Source: an uncultured Fretibacterium sp.
GTDB lineage: Bacteria; Synergistota; Synergistia; Synergistales; Aminobacteriaceae
Length of the DNA stretch: 24,373 nucleotides
Direction: 5' to 3'
Assembly (NCBI GenBank): GCA_937915835.1
Contig: CALGHA010000200.1
Coordinates: 1 to 24,373, forward strand
The position numbers and the translations under genes were made by a program. A model generated the notes under the pieces. The model made no database searches. It had not been told where the DNA came from and worked only from the letters and a program-made list of their open reading frames with translations. Shown here one piece after another: positions 7,301-14,464 of this stretch (its first letter is position 1; each line of letters starts with the position of its first letter).

Positions 7301-8965
7301 AGCATAAAGAAGACTTACGCGGAAAGAAGCAATGCCGTCAACAAAAATTCGCTATATGACAGCTACATTCTCGCGTTCAAATGGGCTTCTGATAGATTGC
7401 AGAAAAACGGGGTAATCTGCTTCGTCACGAACGGGGCTTTTCTCGACAGCAACAGTGCCGACGGTATGCGTAAATGCCTGGCTGATGGCTTCTCGGAAAT
7501 TTACATCTTCAATCTTAGAGGCAATCAGCGAAGTGGAGATTGGGACAAGGAAGGCGAAAAAGTTTTCGGTGAAGGCAGTCAATGTTCGGTCGCAATAACC
7601 CTTCTCGTTAAGACTGAGAGAAGACCATGCGAGATTTATTATTACGAGGTCGAGGACTACATGAGACGGCGTGAGAAACTTGATGAGCTTGTCAGGTTAA
7701 GGAGTTTCGGCGAAATGATGAACGCGGGGATTATGCGCAGGATTATCCCTAATGAGTGGGGCGACTGGCTGAATATGAGGTCTGAGCTTTATCAGAGTTT
7801 TATTCGGCTGGGGAACAAGAAGGAAAAAGACGAGTTCGCAATTTTCGATGAGAGATATTCGCGTGGGGTTGTTACTGGTCGTGATGCATGGTGCTATAAC
7901 TTTTTAAGTTTACAGCTTATGCGTAATATTATGGACATGATGAATGTGTATAACTCCGAACGTGAACGCTGGAGGAATTATCACGGCGACGGAAAAATTG
8001 AGGACTTAGTTACGAATGATGCGCATAAAATTTCATGGAGCAATACACTTTATAGACACGCGAAAAACGGTATCATAATGACATACAGAGATTACGCTGT
8101 GAGAGTTTCGCTTTATCGTCCATTCACGAAGGAATATTTATACTTTGACAAGTTTATGAATGAAGCTACATATCAGATGCTTTCAATTTTCCCGGAGCAT
8201 GACACGAAGAATTTATTGATATGTATCTCAGGAATTGGCGGCAGTAAAGGTTTCAGCGTCTTGATGACTGACAGCCTGCCTTGTCTTGACGCAATCGAGA
8301 AGGGCCAATGTTTTCCGTTATACTGGTATGAACGCAGGGAGAAGGATTTATACAATTCCGGCGGATTTGAGCGAATTGACGGTGTCAGCGACGCGGCATT
8401 GCAACGTTTTCGGGATTATTACGGGGATTTGAGCATCACGAAGGAAGAAATTTTTTACTATATATACGGCGTGTTGAGTTCTCCGGAGTATGCTGCTCGT
8501 TTTGGCGATGACACGAAGAAGATTTTAGCGAGGGTTCCATTTGCGAGTAGATTTCGTGAGTTTTCAGAGATTGGGCGTGAACTTGGGAAATTGCACGTGA
8601 ATTATGAGAGTGTTTCAATGTGGCCAATTCGCTTTGAGGGGAATGCTGAGGATTTGCGAGTTACGAAGCTGAGAATAATTGAGCGTAACGGTGAAAAGGT
8701 TATACGTTACAACGAGAACTTGACGATTTCGGGAATTCCTGTTGAGGCTTGGGAATATGTCGTAAATGGCCGGAGTGCGCTAGGCTGGATTGTTGAGCGA
8801 TATCGTGATGAAGTTGACAAGGCTTCTGGTCTTCGGAATGATTGCAATGCTTGGGGGCGTGAGAGTGGGAATGAGAGATATATTCTTGAGCTGATTGGGA
8901 GGGTTACGAGGGTTAGCGTTGAGAGTGTGAGGATTTTGCGGAGTATGCCGGAATTGGGGGTATGA
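4301..8965 (+). CDS. Type ISP (LlaGI/LlaBIII-like) restriction-modification enzyme
   Basis: One 1554-residue chain carrying nuclease, translocase, methyltransferase and specificity parts. Order: Mrr-like PD-(D/E)XK nuclease (Glu25, Asp63 in GID, QCK 78-80); superfamily 2 helicase with Walker A ACGTGKT (191-197), DEAH 322-325, TATP, and motif VI QSVGRVMR (571-578); a helical linker; N6-adenine methyltransferase with motif I DPFSGTGTF (869-877) and motif IV NPPY (976-979); then a C-terminal target-recognition region. Known ISP enzymes have this layout and length (about 1570 residues), methylate one strand, and cut after convergent translocation. All catalytic motifs look intact. AAAGGAG sits 10 nt before the ATG. 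On the coding strand the gene is C-rich and G-poor up to about 7,380 and strongly G-rich after about 7,500, near the end of the methyltransferase. Confidence 0.93.
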   Translation: MSALNDILQKISDTSDDTQKGQLFEVLCWYFLKHDKLYSQVFSDVFLWRNWPDNEGTRDTGIDIVAKFRDKDKYCAVQCKFRHDDSSITKSEIDSFLSASSKSIYSSRILFTLTGNFSSNARTALQDQIPHVQILTRYDLEHSSIDWSEYNPADLSRVKYIVKSLFPHQVNAVNNVLKGFAEHDRGKLIMACGTGKTFTSLKIAEKFAGKNGLILVLAPSISLLNQSLLAWNYDHDENLPLISFAVCSDITVGRKDYPDEDMKISDLTISPTTDAQELFSAWKNNHDKINSLTVIFSTYQSLQVIHNAQTLGLPEFDLIICDEAHRTAGVDQEKNSASSFKLIHDDQFISAKKRLYMTATPKIFGDNVKAKAKEKYSPIYSMDDEKIFGPEFFNFTFSDAINQGLLSDYKVIIFMYDYDDENSPAQIKIDDEHSISLSDGAKIIGIRKALAKELSPSDNEALTLDPQPMKSAVVFTNTIANSEIFTKAFSKVTELAADELEKPLNCENRHIDGSDPVAVRTNNLAWLSRINDENSCHILSNARCLSEGVDVPALDAVIFLNPKRSEIDIVQSVGRVMRKSESKQFGYIIIPIAVRSDVKPEEALDKNKEYEAVWKVLKALRSHDNKFQVIINDLNFSGHSQKIITVPPKFKADDYSRQFMIDYIQDWEKALTAKIVEKCGDREYWDKWTNDLISIAAEIEANIRNALTHLDAQIAFNKFLDALRKSINKSVDQDTAIEMLTQHIITKPVFNAFFSKFSELNPVSKAMQEIINSLRKYKVDERLNELKNFYSHVYESAQQAATSDAKQKFIKHLYEDFFKKALPKTAQKLGIVYTPIEIVDFIIQSTDWALREKLAFTEGLSSPGVKILDPFSGTGTFIARLLQSGLISREVIGYKFSNHIFANEILPLAYYISAVNIEDVFHELNGGSRIPFKGMAFTDTFELDLNPTNDIFPLFLENDLTAYVQSKLDINVIIGNPPYSVGQKSANDNNKNTEHSALNASIKKTYAERSNAVNKNSLYDSYILAFKWASDRLQKNGVICFVTNGAFLDSNSADGMRKCLADGFSEIYIFNLRGNQRSGDWDKEGEKVFGEGSQCSVAITLLVKTERRPCEIYYYEVEDYMRRREKLDELVRLRSFGEMMNAGIMRRIIPNEWGDWLNMRSELYQSFIRLGNKKEKDEFAIFDERYSRGVVTGRDAWCYNFLSLQLMRNIMDMMNVYNSERERWRNYHGDGKIEDLVTNDAHKISWSNTLYRHAKNGIIMTYRDYAVRVSLYRPFTKEYLYFDKFMNEATYQMLSIFPEHDTKNLLICISGIGGSKGFSVLMTDSLPCLDAIEKGQCFPLYWYERREKDLYNSGGFERIDGVSDAALQRFRDYYGDLSITKEEIFYYIYGVLSSPEYAARFGDDTKKILARVPFASRFREFSEIGRELGKLHVNYESVSMWPIRFEGNAEDLRVTKLRIIERNGEKVIRYNENLTISGIPVEAWEYVVNGRSALGWIVERYRDEVDKASGLRNDCNAWGRESGNERYILELIGRVTRVSVESVRILRSMPELGV

Positions 8966-9031
8966 TGTGATATATTTTACAATAACGGTCATAGAAAAAG
9001 AAGAAAATCCGTATTACCAGGAATGCTAATG

Positions 9032-9073
9032 AGGCGAGATAATACACTTTACGGAGTGTTTCTCGCCTTTTTT
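9032..9073 (+). terminator. Rho-independent terminator after the ISP gene
   Basis: AGGCGAGA (9032-9039) pairs with TCTCGCCT (9061-9068), an inner stem ACACT/AGTGT (9044-9048, 9055-9059) extends it, and six T follow (9068-9073). It lies 66 nt past the restriction gene stop and just before the stop of convergent folK. Confidence 0.9.
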
Positions 9074-9075
9074 GT

Positions 9076-9567
9076 TTACAGCCTCGTTATCCTGATAATC
9101 TCCTCAGGTTCAAGCGAATTAATCATCTCGTGAATATTTTTCCCGTTAATCGTATGTTTCCAGTTTTGCGGCAAAATTTCCCTCAATGGCACGAGCACGA
9201 ACAATCTTTCAGGAATTCGGACATGAGGAATGTCAAGTGTTTCATCGTGATAAATCATGTCGTCAATCAGCAAAATATCAATGTCAATCTTACGTGCTCC
9301 CCATCGTATGGAAGTGACCGCACGGCCAATTTCACGCTCAAAAGTTTTTATGTGCGCTAAAATTTCGTGAGGTGAAAGATTTCCCGTTATGTTAATCTTC
9401 ACGCAGGCATTGAGATAATCCGGCTGTTCAACTCCTCCCCATGCCGGAGTCTCGAAAACGTCGCTTTTAGCTTCAAGACTTCCGAGTGAGATTAAGAGTT
9501 TCAGAGCGTCGCGTAAGTTCTGAAGACGATTGCCCAAGTTTGAGCCGAGACCAAAATATACTTGCAT
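9076..9567 (-). CDS. folK: HPPK: 6-hydroxymethyl-7,8-dihydropterin pyrophosphokinase
   Basis: Transfers pyrophosphate from ATP to 6-hydroxymethyl-7,8-dihydropterin in folate synthesis; cytosolic. The 163 residues match the family. Motifs: GLGSNLGNR (6-14), ETPAWGGVEQPDYLNAC (39-55), the signature RWGARKIDIDILL (88-100) with the magnesium-binding Asp95 and Asp97, and IPHVRIPERLFVLVPL (113-128). CTCCTTT at 9578-9584 (AAAGGAG on the coding strand) lies 10 nt before ATG. No folP or folB is next to it, so it is a lone folate gene here, divergent from treP and convergent with the restriction gene. Confidence 0.96.
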   Translation of the reverse strand: MQVYFGLGSNLGNRLQNLRDALKLLISLGSLEAKSDVFETPAWGGVEQPDYLNACVKINITGNLSPHEILAHIKTFEREIGRAVTSIRWGARKIDIDILLIDDMIYHDETLDIPHVRIPERLFVLVPLREILPQNWKHTINGKNIHEMINSLEPEEIIRITRL

Positions 9568-9597
9568 GTAAATTCTTCTCCTTTCGTGTTATTTCGT

Positions 9598-9685
9598 CGC
9601 GAAAAAATTATCGTCAGTAAAATAGAACATGTTATATTTTGTCGATAAAAATATTTCCGCGAAAAATTACACTCTGCATTATAAT
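9598..9685. promoter_or_regulatory. folK-treP intergenic control region
   Basis: Between the divergent genes lie a TATAAT (9680-9685) suited to treP, without a recognisable -35; two direct copies of CGCGAAAAA(A)TTA (9598-9610 and 9658-9669); and a palindrome AACATGTT (9626-9633). The second repeat copy occupies the -35 position of the treP promoter, which would fit a binding site for an activator or repressor. The assignment is inference. Confidence 0.4.
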
Positions 9686-9747
9686 TTATTCATACACTTT
9701 ACATTTTCTCAAGCAACAAAATTTTTATCATGGAGGCAGATATTATT

Positions 9748-11679
9748 ATGGGTAAATTCTCGTCAGATGCGAAGGAATTACTCGCGGCGATTGGCGGCAA
9801 GGAAAATATTGTTGCTGTCTCACACTGTATCACACGAATGCGCTTTGTTCTCGGAGATCCCAAAATTGCGGACATGAAACGGATTGACGCGATACCGAGC
9901 GTTAAAGGGACGTTCACTCAGGCCGGACAATTTCAGGTCATAATAGGGAATGAAGTTGCGGATTTCTATAATGACTTTGCTGAAGTTTCGGGTGTTTCAG
10001 GAGTGTCGAAAGCTGAAGTTAAGAGCATGTCCAAGCAGAACCAGAATATTTTGCAGCGTTTAATGACATCAATAGCTGAGATATTCGCACCGTTAATTCC
10101 TGCTATTGTTGTCGGAGGTTTAATACTCGGCTTCAGGAATGTTATTGACAGCATGGAAATTTTCAACGGGGCTACGCTTGTAAGTCAAAGTCAATTCTGG
10201 GCCGGCGTTGACCATTTCTTATGGCTGTTAGGTGAAGCGGTCTTTCATGTCGGAATTCCTGTAGGCATATGCTGGACTATCATGAAGAAAATGGGCGGAA
10301 CTGAAATGCTCGGCATTATCTTGGGCTTAACGCTCGTATCTTCTCAGCTTACGAACGCTTACGGTGTCGCTTCAGCTCTTGCGAACGGAACGATTAATCA
10401 ATGGAATTTTGGCTTCATCAAAATTAACATGATCGGCTATCAAGCTCAAGTAATCCCGGCAATGTTAGCGGCTTTCACGTTAGCATATCTTGAACGCTTC
10501 TTTAAGAAAATTGTTCCTCAGGTTGTCCAGATGATACTTGTTCCGTTTTTCAGCTTATTATTTGCGGTTATGGCGGCACATTTCGTTCTTGGGCCGATTG
10601 GCTGGAAAGTCGGCTCGTGGATTTCTGCGGCTGTTTACGCTGGAATTTCCGGCTCGTATCGTGTAATTTTCGGTGCAATCTTCGGTTTCTTCTATGCTCC
10701 GTTGGTAATCACAGGACTTCACCATATGAGCAATGCTATTGATATTCAGTTAATCGCGGATTACGGCGGGACTATGTTATGGCCGATGATTGCTTTATCG
10801 AATATTGCTCAGGGAAGCGCAGTTCTCGGAATGATATTTTTGCAGAGAAAAAGCGCGAAAGCTAAGGAGCTTAATATCCCTTCATGCATATCTTGTTATC
10901 TCGGAGTTACTGAGCCCGCAATGTTCGGTGTAAACTTGAAGTATGTGTTCCCGTTCTTATGCGGAATGACAGGCTCATGCATTGCCGGAATTATCAGCAC
11001 AGCAACGAGTGTTCAGGCGAGCGCAATCGGTGTAGGAGGCCTTCCGGGCATTCTCTCAATTCAGCCGGCTTCAATAATGTGGTTCGCAATCTGCATGCTT
11101 GTAGCTTTACTCGTTCCGTGTTTCCTGACTTATGCAATCGGCAAACATAAGGGTATCGACGTGGAAGCTAACGAGGAAAATTTACAGGAAGAATTAGCGG
11201 CACGTGCGAAGGCTCAGCATTTACCGGTTGAGTTCAAGGCGTTTTTGTCAGGGAAAACCGTAGCGATTAATGAAGTTCCTGACGCGACATTTGCAGAGAA
11301 AGTTTTAGGCGACGGTATCGCGATTGAGCCAATTGATAATGTCTTGCTTGCTCCGGCTGATTCAATCGTTGAGCAGACTATGGACGGAAGCAATCACGCA
11401 ATCGGGCTTGTAATGGCTAATGGGCTTGAGATTTTGCTGCATATTGGGCTTGATACAGTTGCGATGAACGGCGACGGGTTTGAAATTCACGTTAAGGAAG
11501 GCGACCGAGTTAAAGCCGGCCAGAAATTAATCACGTTTGACCCAGCGAAGATTAAGGCTGCTGGACATCCATTGACTACGATGATGGTAATCACGAACAC
11601 GGCCAATTACACAGTGTTTGACTTTAACACTGGGCTTGAGGTTCATGCAGGCGAGAACGTTATAGCAAAGGCAGAATAA
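9748..11679 (+). CDS. treP: Trehalose PTS transporter, EIIBCA
   Basis: Imports trehalose and delivers trehalose-6-phosphate. Order: EIIB at the N-terminus with Cys27 in SHCITRMRF; EIIC membrane domain with GVTEPAMFGVN and many hydrophobic helices; a linker; and a full glucose-type EIIA from about residue 521 with active-site His565 in LLHIGLDTV. The B. subtilis TreP lacks EIIA, so this is the longer form (643 residues). An in-frame ATG at 9730 exists, but GGAGG (9732-9736) lies right behind it, so ATG 9748, 11 nt after the Shine-Dalgarno, is chosen; it gives the normal MGKFSSDAKEL start. treC follows after 3 nt. Trehalose rather than sucrose or beta-glucoside specificity rests on treC. Confidence 0.92.
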   Translation: MGKFSSDAKELLAAIGGKENIVAVSHCITRMRFVLGDPKIADMKRIDAIPSVKGTFTQAGQFQVIIGNEVADFYNDFAEVSGVSGVSKAEVKSMSKQNQNILQRLMTSIAEIFAPLIPAIVVGGLILGFRNVIDSMEIFNGATLVSQSQFWAGVDHFLWLLGEAVFHVGIPVGICWTIMKKMGGTEMLGIILGLTLVSSQLTNAYGVASALANGTINQWNFGFIKINMIGYQAQVIPAMLAAFTLAYLERFFKKIVPQVVQMILVPFFSLLFAVMAAHFVLGPIGWKVGSWISAAVYAGISGSYRVIFGAIFGFFYAPLVITGLHHMSNAIDIQLIADYGGTMLWPMIALSNIAQGSAVLGMIFLQRKSAKAKELNIPSCISCYLGVTEPAMFGVNLKYVFPFLCGMTGSCIAGIISTATSVQASAIGVGGLPGILSIQPASIMWFAICMLVALLVPCFLTYAIGKHKGIDVEANEENLQEELAARAKAQHLPVEFKAFLSGKTVAINEVPDATFAEKVLGDGIAIEPIDNVLLAPADSIVEQTMDGSNHAIGLVMANGLEILLHIGLDTVAMNGDGFEIHVKEGDRVKAGQKLITFDPAKIKAAGHPLTTMMVITNTANYTVFDFNTGLEVHAGENVIAKAE

Positions 11680-11682
11680 ATC

Positions 11683-13290
11683 ATGTTGGACAAATATAAA
11701 AATAGCGTCGTCTATCAGATTTACGTAAAGTCATTCTGTGATTCCAACGGCGACGGAATAGGCGACTTAAACGGAATACGTTCAAAGCTGAAATATATTC
11801 AATCGCTCGGCGTAAAATATATCTGGACAACTCCATTTTTCTGTTCGCCGATGGTTGATAACGGTTATGATGTCTCGGATTATCGCAACGTCAACCCAAT
11901 GTTTGGAACGATGGCCGACTGTGAAGCGTTGATTAAAGAGGCTGACGAGCTCGGAATTGGCCTGATGTTCGACATGGTATTTAATCACACGTCTAATCAG
12001 CATGAATGGTTCAAGCGGGCATTGGCCGGAGAAAAGGAGTACATGGATTATTACATTTTCCGTGATGAGAAGCCTGCGGATTGGACGGCGAGTTTTGGCG
12101 GTCCTGCGTGGGATTATATTCCTGAGCTTGGGAAATGGTATTTGCATTTATTCGCTCCTGAACAGCCGGATCTTAACTGGGAAAATCCGAAAGTTCGTGA
12201 AGAGTTGAAGGAAGTAATAAGATTTTGGAAGGCTAAAGGAGTTAAGGGATTTCGTTTTGACGTCCTCAACTTAATATCCAAGCCGAAAGATTTACACACT
12301 GAAGCCGGAAGCGGAACTCGTTTTTGTAAGGACGGCCCGCGAGTGCATGAGTTTATCCGCGAGCTTGTTACTGATACGGGGATTGAGGACATGATTACGG
12401 TCGGCGAAATGGCATCAACGACGCTTGATAACTCGATACGTTACACTCAGCCCCAAAATCATGAAATGTCAATGTGCTTCAGTTTCCATCACTTAAAAGT
12501 TGACTTCAAGGACGGCAATAAATTTGCTCTCATGCCTCCGAACTTGAAGATGTTACGCGATTACTTCAGCGAGTGGCAGGAGAAAATGTCCGACGCTGGA
12601 GGTTGGAACGCTGTATTCTGGTGCAATCATGATCAGCCGCGTATAGTCTCACGTTTCGGAGATGAAGGCCAATATTGGAAGCAATCCGCGAAAATGTTAG
12701 CAACTTTCGTTCACATGTTAAGAGGCACTCCGTATATTTATCAGGGTGAAGAACTCGGAATGACCAACGCCCATTTTACGAGACTTGAAGAGTATAGAGA
12801 TGTTGAGGCGATTAATTATTATCACATTCTGCGAGACTCCGGAAGCTCCGAAGCTGAAGCCTTGAACGTTTTAGCTAATCGTGCTCGCGACAACTCGAGA
12901 ACTCCTATGCAATGGAACTCAAGCAAGAATGCGGGATTTTCTGACGGTGAAACTTGGATAGGAATTCCCGACAATTACACGAGCATTAACGTTGAAGCTG
13001 AAGAGGCCGATGATGATTCGATACTGAATTATTATCGTGAGCTTGTCCAGCTGAGAAAGGATTATCCTGTTATAGCTGAAGGCTCAATAAAATTTCTCGA
13101 CACTGGCAACGAAAAAGTTTTCGCCTATGAAAGAACTCTCGGCAATGAGAAAATCGTAGTAATCTGCAACTTCAGCGATAAAGACGAGACAATCTCAGGG
13201 ATTGACGTAAAAGGCAGTATCTTAATCGGGAATTATTCGGGCTCACATAAAATTATGCGGCCTTATGAAGCACTGGTGATTAAGGCGTAA
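11683..13290 (+). CDS. treC: Trehalose-6-phosphate hydrolase (GH13)
   Basis: Cytosolic alpha,alpha-phosphotrehalase splitting trehalose-6-phosphate into glucose and glucose-6-phosphate. 535 residues, typical for the family. GH13 features: calcium-loop-like DSNGDGIGD (20-28), DMVFNH (97-102), nucleophile Asp193 in GFRFDVLN, acid/base Glu242 in VGEMAS, and NHDQPR (315-320) with the third acid Asp317. The C-terminal part forms the usual small beta domain. Starts 3 nt after treP with a weak AAAGG about 11 nt upstream, so translation is probably coupled. An oligo-1,6-glucosidase has similar motifs; the NHDQPR form and the treP partner favour TreC. Confidence 0.93.
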   Translation: MLDKYKNSVVYQIYVKSFCDSNGDGIGDLNGIRSKLKYIQSLGVKYIWTTPFFCSPMVDNGYDVSDYRNVNPMFGTMADCEALIKEADELGIGLMFDMVFNHTSNQHEWFKRALAGEKEYMDYYIFRDEKPADWTASFGGPAWDYIPELGKWYLHLFAPEQPDLNWENPKVREELKEVIRFWKAKGVKGFRFDVLNLISKPKDLHTEAGSGTRFCKDGPRVHEFIRELVTDTGIEDMITVGEMASTTLDNSIRYTQPQNHEMSMCFSFHHLKVDFKDGNKFALMPPNLKMLRDYFSEWQEKMSDAGGWNAVFWCNHDQPRIVSRFGDEGQYWKQSAKMLATFVHMLRGTPYIYQGEELGMTNAHFTRLEEYRDVEAINYYHILRDSGSSEAEALNVLANRARDNSRTPMQWNSSKNAGFSDGETWIGIPDNYTSINVEAEEADDDSILNYYRELVQLRKDYPVIAEGSIKFLDTGNEKVFAYERTLGNEKIVVICNFSDKDETISGIDVKGSILIGNYSGSHKIMRPYEALVIKA

Positions 13291-13312
13291 AGTTTCGTCA
13301 ACAGTAAAATTT

Positions 13313-13353
13313 TTGAGCTTTCATTGTCTAAGATGATGGGAGCTCAATTTTTT
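13313..13353 (+). terminator. Rho-independent terminator after treC
   Basis: TTGAGCT (13313-13319) pairs with AGCTCAA (13341-13347), loop of 21 nt, followed by six T (13348-13353). An A/T flank extends the stem. It ends the treP-treC transcript. Confidence 0.8.
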
Positions 13354-13357
13354 GTAC

Positions 13358-13363
13358 TATAAT
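13358..13363 (+). promoter_or_regulatory. Candidate -10 box for ltaA-valS
   Basis: Perfect TATAAT five bases after the terminator T-run, with the gene start about 20 nt downstream. No -35 match at 16-18 nt. If used, the leader is very short. Confidence 0.35.
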
Positions 13364-13385
13364 TACCTGAAACTTGAAGGAGATG

Positions 13386-14432
13386 ATGAAGATTATTAGA
13401 TTTGAGACGGATTACCAAGAAGGCTGTCATCCGGCAATACTTGAGCGTTTAACTCAGACAAATTTTGAGCAGACTTCGGGCTATGGAGTTGACGTTCATA
13501 CGGAGCATGCGAAGGAATTAATCCGTAACGTAATCGCTAAACCTGACGCGCAAGTTTATTTTCTTATCGGTGGAACTCAGACGAACACGACCGTGATTAA
13601 GCATTTCTTGACGCCGTGCGAGGGAGTTATCAGCGTCTCAACGGGGCATATCAACGTTCACGAATCCGGAGCAATCGAAGCTACAGGCCACAAAGTTTTA
13701 GCTCTTCCATCACACGACGGATTAATCGCGGCTTCTGACCTGAAAAATTATCTTGAGAGTTTCACAGCTGACCCTACGAATGAACACATGGTTCAGCCCG
13801 GAATGGTTTACGTGTCTTACTCTTCGGAACTCGGAACTCTTTACACACGCAAAATGCTCACTGAGATTAAGGCAATCTGTGAAGAATACGGCTTGAAACT
13901 TTTCATTGACGGCGCGAGGCTCGGTGCTGGCTTAACTTCGGACGCTTCGGATATGAGCATTCAGGACATCGCTAATCTCTGTGATGTGTTCTACATTGGC
14001 GGAACTAAAACGGGCGCGTTGTTTGGTGAAGCTGTAGTTTTTCCTAATCCCGAAAAATTGAAGCTGAAGCAATTTACGACGCTGATTAAACAGCAAGGGG
14101 GATTATTAGCGAAGGGAAGACTTTTAGGCGTTCAGTTTGAGACATTATTTGAGGATAATTTATATTTCCGGAATGCCCAGCACTCGAATATTCAGGCCAT
14201 GAAGATTAAGAATGCTTTCACCGAGAAGGGAATAAAATTTTTGATTGACAGCCCGACAAATCAGCAATTTCCAATTTTGACGCGTAAACAGAACGAGGAG
14301 TTATCACGAAACTTCAGCTATGAACTCTGGGAAATTCTTGACGATGAAAGATTAGCCGTAAGATTTTGCACGAGTTGGGCGACGACTGACGAGAACGTTG
14401 AAGAATTGATAAAGGCAATTCGCAATTTATAA
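13386..14432 (+). CDS. ltaA: Low-specificity threonine aldolase family protein
   Basis: PLP enzyme of the beta-eliminating lyase/threonine aldolase family, which cleaves threonine or allo-threonine to glycine and acetaldehyde. Seen in the sequence: GGTQTNT near residue 60 binding PLP phosphate, the LFIDGARLGAGL segment with the cofactor-binding Asp, and the PLP lysine Lys208 in YIGGTKTGALFGEA. Length 348 residues, normal. A TTG at 13374 opens the same frame, but AAGGAG (13377-13382) follows it, so the start is ATG 13383 or 13386; both are unusually close to that site (0 or 3 nt), so the true spacing is uncertain. valS follows after 32 nt. Exact stereospecificity cannot be told. Confidence 0.88.
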   Translation: MKIIRFETDYQEGCHPAILERLTQTNFEQTSGYGVDVHTEHAKELIRNVIAKPDAQVYFLIGGTQTNTTVIKHFLTPCEGVISVSTGHINVHESGAIEATGHKVLALPSHDGLIAASDLKNYLESFTADPTNEHMVQPGMVYVSYSSELGTLYTRKMLTEIKAICEEYGLKLFIDGARLGAGLTSDASDMSIQDIANLCDVFYIGGTKTGALFGEAVVFPNPEKLKLKQFTTLIKQQGGLLAKGRLLGVQFETLFEDNLYFRNAQHSNIQAMKIKNAFTEKGIKFLIDSPTNQQFPILTRKQNEELSRNFSYELWEILDDERLAVRFCTSWATTDENVEELIKAIRNL

Positions 14433-14464
14433 TAGATGGAAATTATCACAAAGGAAGTAATTTA

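Noticed and set aside
14433..14464. T-box or other leader control in front of valS
   Set aside because: Only 32 nt separate it from ltaA, with a plain ribosome site and no room for a T-box.
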